From: Mycobacterium sp. 1164985.4
Lineage (GTDB): Bacteria > Actinomycetota > Actinomycetes > Mycobacteriales > Mycobacteriaceae
Assembly: GCF_001668575.1 (NCBI RefSeq)
Contig: NZ_LZMD01000081.1
Coordinates: 59,238 to 123,237 of the forward strand
DNA length: 64,000 nucleotides
Direction of reading: 5' to 3'
The notes below the pieces were generated by a model that had not been told where the DNA came from, made no database searches, and worked only from the letters and a program-made list of their open reading frames with translations. The translations under genes and the position numbers were made by a program. Position 1 is the stretch's first letter. Each line of letters opens with the position of its first letter. Positions 59,211 to 64,000 of this stretch are shown piece by piece.

Positions 59211-59918
59211 TCACGCTCCGAGCCGCTCCGCCAGGTCCACGAAATCGGTTGCCAGGACGTCGAATTCCCCGTCCTCGATCTTCGACGGACGTCGCCTGCC
59301 CTCGCCGTACTCCAGCGGCCGGTCGACGTATGCCGTCATCAGCCCAGCGCGTTTGGCGCCGCGCAGATCGCTGGCGTGCGCCGCGACCAGCATCAGCTCA
59401 CCGGGTGCGACGTCGAGCAGCTCGGCGCAGCCGAGATAGGCCTCGGGATCGGGTTTGTAGTGGCGGAAGAGCTCGGCGGAGATCACGCAGTCCCACGGCA
59501 GCCCCGCCCGCTTGGCCATGTTCGTCAGCAGCGAGACGTTCCCGTTGGACAGCGTCGTGATGAGGTAGCGACGCTTCAGCCGGGTGAGGCCGTCGACGGC
59601 GTCGGGCCACGGGTCGAGCCGGTGCCACGCCCGGTTCAGGTGGTCGACGGCGGCGTCGTCGATACCGGTGATGCCCGCGCCGTCGAGCAGGTCGACGAGG
59701 ATCAGGCGGTGCAGGTCGTCGATCCTGGTCCACGGCAGCTCGCCGCGACGCACCCGGTCCATCGCGGGCGGATAGCCGGCCCGCCAGTCATCGGCGAACG
59801 CCGCCCAGTCCCGTTGCACGCTATGGGCGCGGCCGAACTCCTCGAGCTCGCGGATGACGCTCGAGCGCCAGTCAACGACGGTGCCGAAGGTGTCGAACGC
59901 CAGTGCGCGAAGCGCCAT
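59211..59918 (-). CDS. Haloacid dehalogenase type II family hydrolase
   Basis: A 235-residue HAD hydrolase. Nucleophile D9 in FDTFGTVVDWR, motif II Ser/Asn in TTLSNGN, motif III Lys in HYKPDPEAYLGC, and motif IV VAAHASDLRGAKRAG. This set is the L-2-haloacid dehalogenase pattern, with the cap domain helices between motifs I and II. It would hydrolyse 2-halo acids, though phosphatase activity is possible. ATG 59918 overlaps the upstream oxidoreductase stop by one base (TAATG). Confidence 0.85.
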   Translation of the reverse strand: MALRALAFDTFGTVVDWRSSVIRELEEFGRAHSVQRDWAAFADDWRAGYPPAMDRVRRGELPWTRIDDLHRLILVDLLDGAGITGIDDAAVDHLNRAWHRLDPWPDAVDGLTRLKRRYLITTLSNGNVSLLTNMAKRAGLPWDCVISAELFRHYKPDPEAYLGCAELLDVAPGELMLVAAHASDLRGAKRAGLMTAYVDRPLEYGEGRRRPSKIEDGEFDVLATDFVDLAERLGA

Positions 59919-60880
59919 TACGGCTCCAGCACGACCTTGCCCAGCACGCCGCCGTCGGCCAGCGCCTGCAGCGCGTCGGCGCCCTTCGACAGCGGGTAGC
60001 GCACGGGCGGCGGCGGGCGCAGTCCGGCCTTGACGAGTTGCGCGACGCCGAACTCGAACACCGACTGCGAACCCGGCTTGCGGTTGACGTACTCGCCGTA
60101 GCCGACACCGATCACCGCGACGTTGCGCAGCAGCAGCCGGTTCACCTTCACGGTCGGGATCCCGCCCGCCGCAAAGCCGATCACCAACAGCCGCCCCTCC
60201 ACCGAGAGCGCCCGGACGGCGTCGTCGAACGCGTCACCGCCGATCGGGTCGACCACCAGATCGACGCCGCGGCCCTCGGTCGCCTCCTGCACCGCCGTCA
60301 ACCATCCGTCGGTCAACGGCAGCACGACATCGGCGCCCAGCGACTCGACGAACTCGACGGCGTGCGGGCGGTGCACCATCGCGATCACCTTGGCGCCCAA
60401 CGCCTTCGCGACCTGCACCGCCGCGGTGCCGACACCTCCGGCCGACCCCAGCACCAGCACCGTCTCACCCGGCCGCAGCGCGCCGCGCTTGGCCAGCGCG
60501 AAGTACATCGTCTGGTAGTTACCCAGCAGCGCAACGGCTTGCGCGTCGTCGAGATCGTCCGGCGTGGGCTTGACGCTCTCGGGCGCCACCGCCACCCGCT
60601 CCGCCCATCCGCCGAGCATGGACAGCGCAGTCACCCGCTGCCCCGGCTTGAACTCCGACTCGTACGGCGCAGAACGCACCACCCCGGCGACCTCCATGCC
60701 GGGGACGAACGGTGGGTCGAGCCGCAGCTGGTATTCGCCGCGCAACAGCAGCAGGTCGGGGAAGCTGACCCCGGCCGCACCGACGTCGACGACGATGACG
60801 TCCTCGCCGCCGACATCGTCAACGTCGGTGTAGGCCAGTCCGGCCGGTCCGGTGAGTTCTTGCGCGACAAGCGCTTTCAT
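59918..60880 (-). CDS. NADPH:quinone oxidoreductase family protein
   Basis: A 320-residue zinc-free medium-chain dehydrogenase, counterpart of Rv0149 (322). SFPDLLLLRGEYQLRLDPPF and PGMEVAGVV in the catalytic domain lack the Zn ligands; the NADPH fold has VLVLGSAGGVGTAAVQVAKA near 140-160; VVDPIGGDAFDDAVR follows. ATG 60880 is 5 nt from the SDR gene stop. It probably reduces quinones or an enone. It sits in a minus-strand run with the SDR and ALDH, as in M. tuberculosis. Confidence 0.88.
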   Translation of the reverse strand: MKALVAQELTGPAGLAYTDVDDVGGEDVIVVDVGAAGVSFPDLLLLRGEYQLRLDPPFVPGMEVAGVVRSAPYESEFKPGQRVTALSMLGGWAERVAVAPESVKPTPDDLDDAQAVALLGNYQTMYFALAKRGALRPGETVLVLGSAGGVGTAAVQVAKALGAKVIAMVHRPHAVEFVESLGADVVLPLTDGWLTAVQEATEGRGVDLVVDPIGGDAFDDAVRALSVEGRLLVIGFAAGGIPTVKVNRLLLRNVAVIGVGYGEYVNRKPGSQSVFEFGVAQLVKAGLRPPPPVRYPLSKGADALQALADGGVLGKVVLEP

Positions 60881-60885
60881 CGAAC

Positions 60886-61749
60886 TCAGCCGAGGCTGAA
60901 GGTTGCCCGCTGCGCCGCCGACAAGTCGGTGATCTCGCCCCACTTCGCGGCGATGTCGTCGACGGAGGGCACCTCGGTGAAGGTGACGCCCTCGTTCTGG
61001 AACAGCGCGGTGCGCTGCACCTTGCCACCGCCGACGATGAACACCGAAGCGGTCTCGGGCACTTCCTCGGTCATCAGGTAAGCCACCACCGGCGCAACGT
61101 ATTCCGGCGTCAGCTTCTCGAAGACCTCCGGCGGCAGGATGTCCTGCGTCATCCGGGTCGCGGCGATCGGTGCGAGCGCGTTGGTCTTGATGTTGTACTT
61201 CGCGCCCTCCTGGGCCAGCGTGTTGATCAGGCCGACGAGGCCGAGCTTGGCGGCGCCGTAGTTGGCCTGGCCGAAGTTGCCGAACAGGCCGCTGGTCGAG
61301 GTGGCCACGACAACGCGGCCGAAGTTGTTTTCCCGGAAGTGCGGCCAGGCGGCGCGGATCACGTTGTAGCCGCCGTACAGGTGGACCTTGAGTACGGCGT
61401 CCCAGTTCTCGAACGTCATCTTGTGGAACGTGCCGTCGCGCAGGATGCCCGCGTTGGAGACGACGCCGTCGATCTTGCCGAACTCGTCGAGCGCGGTCTT
61501 GATGATGTTCTCGGCGCCCTCGGTTTCGGCCACCGAGTCGTAGTTGGCCACGGCGCGGCCACCGGCGTCCTTGATCTCCTGGACGACCTGGTCGGCCATG
61601 TTGTGGCCGGCGCCGGTGCCGTCACGTGCACCACCGAGGTCGTTGACGACGACGCTGGCGCCCTCCTTGGCGAGCGTCAACGCGTATTCGCGCCCCAGTC
61701 CGCCTCCGGCACCGGTGACGACGATGACGCGATCCTGCACTCCTGGCAT
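60886..61749 (-). CDS. Short-chain dehydrogenase (MFE-2-like 3-hydroxyacyl-CoA type)
   Basis: A 287-residue SDR, counterpart of Rv0148 (286). VVTGAGGGLGREYALTLAKE (TGxxxGxG, followed by long insertion NDLGGARDGTG), NAGILRDGTF, STSGLFGNFGQANYGAAKLG with Ser, Tyr and Lys of the active site. The sequence type is that of the (3R)-hydroxyacyl-CoA dehydrogenase half of peroxisomal multifunctional enzyme 2, so beta-oxidation of lipids is the likely role. ATG 61749. It lies 47 bp after the aldehyde dehydrogenase gene. Confidence 0.9.
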   Translation of the reverse strand: MPGVQDRVIVVTGAGGGLGREYALTLAKEGASVVVNDLGGARDGTGAGHNMADQVVQEIKDAGGRAVANYDSVAETEGAENIIKTALDEFGKIDGVVSNAGILRDGTFHKMTFENWDAVLKVHLYGGYNVIRAAWPHFRENNFGRVVVATSTSGLFGNFGQANYGAAKLGLVGLINTLAQEGAKYNIKTNALAPIAATRMTQDILPPEVFEKLTPEYVAPVVAYLMTEEVPETASVFIVGGGKVQRTALFQNEGVTFTEVPSVDDIAAKWGEITDLSAAQRATFSLG

Positions 61750-61796
61750 GGGATTCCTCTCTGCTGTGCTGGTCCCGAGGCGCTGCGCGCCTACCC

Positions 61797-63197
61797 CTAG
61801 AAGAGCTTTTTGGCGAGCTTTAGCGCCTTCTCTGTATACGGGGGATAGATGAATGCGCCGACGTCGGGTCGGGTCGGTTTGGTCATCACGGTCTTCTTGT
61901 GGCTGAACTGCTCGAAGCCGTACCTGCCGTGGTAGGCGCCCATGCCCGACGGGCCGACGCCGCCGAACGGCAGCTTGTTGGTGGCGAAGTGGAACAGCAG
62001 GTGGTTGACCACCATGCCGCCGGCCGGCACCTCCTTGATCACCCGTTCCCGGATGCTCTTGGTCTTGGTGAACAGGTACGCCGCCAACGGCTTCGGCCGC
62101 GAGTTCACGAAACTGATTGCGTCGTCGAGGGATTGGACCGTCACGACGGGCAGGATCGGACCGAAGATCTCGTCGGTCATCAGCGGTTCCGCGGGGTCGG
62201 GGTCGACCACGACCGTCGGCTGGATGCTGATCTTCGACGCGTCGGAACCGCCGCCGATCACGACCTCACCCTTGGTCGCGGCCAGCGCGTCGGTCAGCCG
62301 GCCGAAGTGCCGTTCGTTGACGATGCGCTTGCCGTCGGGGTTCTCGGACTCGAACGTCGTCACCGCCTCTTTGATCTTGTCGACCAGCTTGTCGCGGATC
62401 TTCGCGTCGGCGAGCACGTAGTCGGGCGCGATGCAGATCTGCCCGGAGTTGATCAGCTTGGTCCAGGCGATGCGCTTGGCCGCGACGTCGACGTCGGCGT
62501 CGGCCGACACGATGACCGGGCTCTTGCCGCCGAGTTCGAGCGTGACCGGCGTCAAGTGCGGTGCGGCGCCCTCGTAGACCTTGCGGCCGATCTCGGTGCC
62601 GCCGGTGAAGCAGATGTGGTCGAAGCCCTGCGAAATGAGCTCTTGGCTGACCGAACCGTCGCCCTCGATCACCGCGATCGCATCGGAGTCGAGGTACCGC
62701 GGCACCAGCTCAGCCATGAGCGCCGACGAAGCCGGGCAGACCTCGGACGGCTTGAGCACCACGGTGTTACCCGCCGCGATCGCCCCGATCGCCGGGCCCA
62801 GCGTCAGCACGAACGGGAAGTTCCACGCGCCGATGACCAACACCGTGCCGAAGGGCTCGTACTCGACCCAGCCCCGGCCGGGCAGCTGCGACATCTCCAG
62901 CAGCCGGTAGCGGCGGCGGGTCCACTTCTTCACGTTCTTCGCGGCGTCCTTGGCCTCGCCCGCGGTGCTCGCGATGTCGGCCAGCCACGCCTCGAAGCGG
63001 CTGCGGCCCAGATCCTGTTCGAGCGCGGCGGCGATGGCCTCCTCGTTCTCGACGGCGAGGCGCTCGATCGCCTTGAGCTGCCGTTTACGCCACTCGAGGT
63101 CCCTGGTGCGTCCGGTTTTGAAGGTCTCTCGCAGCCGGCGGACGACGCTGGGAATGTCGTCGGTGGCTTGGGTGGGAGCGGCGATGTCGGTGGTCAT
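61797..63197 (-). CDS. Aldehyde dehydrogenase family protein
   Basis: A 466-residue NAD(P)-dependent aldehyde dehydrogenase, counterpart of Rv0147. Catalytic C255 (SGQICIAPD), E221 (ELGGKSP), cofactor loop GFDHICFTGGTEIGRKV, oxyanion Asn in GAWNFPFVLTL. The C-terminal half with PFGGVGPSGMGAYHGRYGFE matches the class 3 (fatty aldehyde) group. It oxidises long-chain aldehydes to acids. ATG 63197 has GGAGTC-like GGAG upstream. A CCAACCGGTTGG palindrome lies 41 bp upstream of the start, in a 71-bp gap. Confidence 0.92.
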   Translation of the reverse strand: MTTDIAAPTQATDDIPSVVRRLRETFKTGRTRDLEWRKRQLKAIERLAVENEEAIAAALEQDLGRSRFEAWLADIASTAGEAKDAAKNVKKWTRRRYRLLEMSQLPGRGWVEYEPFGTVLVIGAWNFPFVLTLGPAIGAIAAGNTVVLKPSEVCPASSALMAELVPRYLDSDAIAVIEGDGSVSQELISQGFDHICFTGGTEIGRKVYEGAAPHLTPVTLELGGKSPVIVSADADVDVAAKRIAWTKLINSGQICIAPDYVLADAKIRDKLVDKIKEAVTTFESENPDGKRIVNERHFGRLTDALAATKGEVVIGGGSDASKISIQPTVVVDPDPAEPLMTDEIFGPILPVVTVQSLDDAISFVNSRPKPLAAYLFTKTKSIRERVIKEVPAGGMVVNHLLFHFATNKLPFGGVGPSGMGAYHGRYGFEQFSHKKTVMTKPTRPDVGAFIYPPYTEKALKLAKKLF

Positions 63198-63237
63198 GGG
63201 GGAGTCCTTCCTGACCCGAGGAATGCCCCGATCCTAA

Positions 63238-63249
63238 CCAACCGGTTGG
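63238..63249. promoter_or_regulatory. CCAACCGGTTGG palindrome upstream of the aldehyde dehydrogenase
   Basis: A perfect 12-bp palindrome in the 71-bp gap between the aldehyde dehydrogenase and methyltransferase genes. It shares CAACNNGTTG with the site upstream of the TetR gene at 41736. Its placement suits a repressor controlling the aldehyde dehydrogenase, SDR and oxidoreductase genes. TetR-type binding is inferred from form only. Confidence 0.45.
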
Positions 63250-63268
63250 GCCGCCCAGAAGGGCTCCG

Positions 63269-64000
63269 TCAGTCCTTGTACGCGGTGACGAACTCGGAAA
63301 ACCCGCTGTCGTTCTCGTACTCGGCCGGAAGCACCCAGCGGTCCAGTCGACGCATCTCCTCCAGCGAGGTCACCGACGTCGCCCGCCAGCCGTGCGCATC
63401 GAGCCACTCGGAGACGTCCGCACGGTCCGGGTCGTTGTACATCAGTTCCGCGACGTCGACGGAATCGTCCATTCCGAGCTGCGCACGGATGCGCTCGAAC
63501 CGCTCGCGCATCTGCTCGCGCCGCTCCTCGGCCTGCACCCCGACGGTCTCCACCGACACGCGGCTACCGGGCGCGCTGAGCGCGGTGATCTGCTCGAACA
63601 GGCGGTCCTGGGCGTCGGCGGGCAGGTACATCAAAAGGCCTTCGGCCAGCCATGCGGTCGGAGCCGTCGGGTCGAACCCGGCCTCCTGCAGAGCGGCCGG
63701 CCAGTCGTGGCGCAGGTCGACCGCGACCGCCACGCGCTTGGCGGCCGGCAGCACGCCCTGTTCGGCCAGCCGGGCGGCCTTGTACTCGAGCACCTTGGGC
63801 TGGTCGATCTCGTAGACCGTCGTGCCCGCGGGCCAGTCGAGCCGGTACGCGCGCGAGTCCAGCCCCGACGCCAGGATGACGATCTGCCGGATGCCCGCGC
63901 CGACGGCGTCGGTGAAGTAGGCGTCGAAGAAGTGCGTCCGCACCGCCTGGTAGTTCCCCATGTGCTCGAAGATCGCGGCGACGTCGGGATCCGCGATCCC
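63269..64000 (-). CDS. SAM-dependent methyltransferase, TIGR00027 type, N-terminus outside the window
   Basis: C-terminal 243 codons of a methyltransferase of the mycobacterial TIGR00027 family (LCM-like; Rv0146 position). The open frame continues past the right edge (IADPDVAAIFEHMGNYQAVR), so the true start is outside. Family segments: RTHFFDAYFTDAVGAGIRQI, ILASGLDSRAYRLDWPAGTT, YEIDQPKVLEYKAARLAEQG, WLAEGLLMYLPADAQDRLFE. SAM would bind at LASGLDSR. Substrate unknown; the family is much expanded in mycobacteria. Confidence 0.88.
   Translation of the reverse strand, partial: GIADPDVAAIFEHMGNYQAVRTHFFDAYFTDAVGAGIRQIVILASGLDSRAYRLDWPAGTTVYEIDQPKVLEYKAARLAEQGVLPAAKRVAVAVDLRHDWPAALQEAGFDPTAPTAWLAEGLLMYLPADAQDRLFEQITALSAPGSRVSVETVGVQAEERREQMRERFERIRAQLGMDDSVDVAELMYNDPDRADVSEWLDAHGWRATSVTSLEEMRRLDRWVLPAEYENDSGFSEFVTAYKD

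Noticed and set aside
1..64000. tRNA, rRNA, IS or phage elements
   Set aside because: No clover-leaf, transposase motif, or att-like repeat was seen while reading both strands.

Overview
The window is chromosomal DNA of a high-GC actinobacterium, almost certainly a fast-growing Mycobacterium (Mycolicibacterium). This rests on a partial ESX-1 locus, a complete Mce1-type lipid importer, SigG beside a mycobacterial monoacylglycerol lipase, PtpB, AhpC/AhpD and many fatty-acid enzymes. From memory, about 36-63 kb follows the M. tuberculosis order Rv0146-Rv0178 (in reverse), with sigG and the lipase (Rv0182c/Rv0183) nearby. Species assignment is inference. I saw no rRNA, tRNA, insertion sequence, phage or CRISPR. 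Genes are tightly packed, with many 4-nt start/stop overlaps, and GC3 is high throughout. The only gap over 300 bp between long genes is 45173-45629, and it holds two small ORFs.

Layout. 1-1.2 kb: a truncated glycosyltransferase and a DUF3224 gene flank a promoter with a strict palindrome. 1.4-6.1 kb: an ESX-1 segment (mycP, eccE, espB, espL) separated from the rest of the secretion system. 6.1-11.1 kb: a metallohydrolase pair, a lipoprotein hydrolase, monoacylglycerol lipase, divergent sigG and a DUF4436 membrane protein. 11.3-16.6 kb: an NDMA-type alcohol dehydrogenase behind a KstR-like box, a MarR/pirin divergent pair, a PQQ-type sugar dehydrogenase lipoprotein, a small membrane protein and an exported phosphodiester glycosidase. 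16.6-21.6 kb: a secreted PE-PPE-domain protein with a repeat tail, fructosamine kinase, an SDR and DUF1275.

21.6-37.1 kb (minus strand): the mce1 operon fadD5-yrbE1A-yrbE1B-mce1A-F-mam1A-D with divergent mce1R. The YrbE permeases, six MCE proteins and Mam accessory proteins should form a cell-envelope fatty/mycolic acid importer, with FadD5 activating the acid. 37.1-41.7 kb: SRPBCC protein, thioesterase, divergent adhE1, and a TetR/acyl-CoA dehydrogenase pair. 41.8-48.5 kb: a 36-aa microprotein, DUF2231, an Ssu/Tau-type ABC transporter preceded by a short ORF with three consecutive Cys codons (candidate cysteine attenuator), a 52-aa small ORF, and the pntAa-pntAb-pntB transhydrogenase. 48.6-56.8 kb: a second DUF4436 protein, fadE2, a two-component system, a small exported protein, ahpC-ahpD, a second acyl-CoA dehydrogenase and ptbB. 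56.8-64 kb (minus strand): LLM flavoprotein, DUF456, methyltransferase, HAD dehalogenase, quinone oxidoreductase, SDR, aldehyde dehydrogenase and a truncated TIGR00027 methyltransferase.

The most interesting signals are regulatory and small: the poly-Cys leader ORF, the two uncatalogued microproteins, the KstR-like box, and a set of strict palindromes (654, 19224, 34549, 41736, 63238), two of which share a CAACNNGTTG core.
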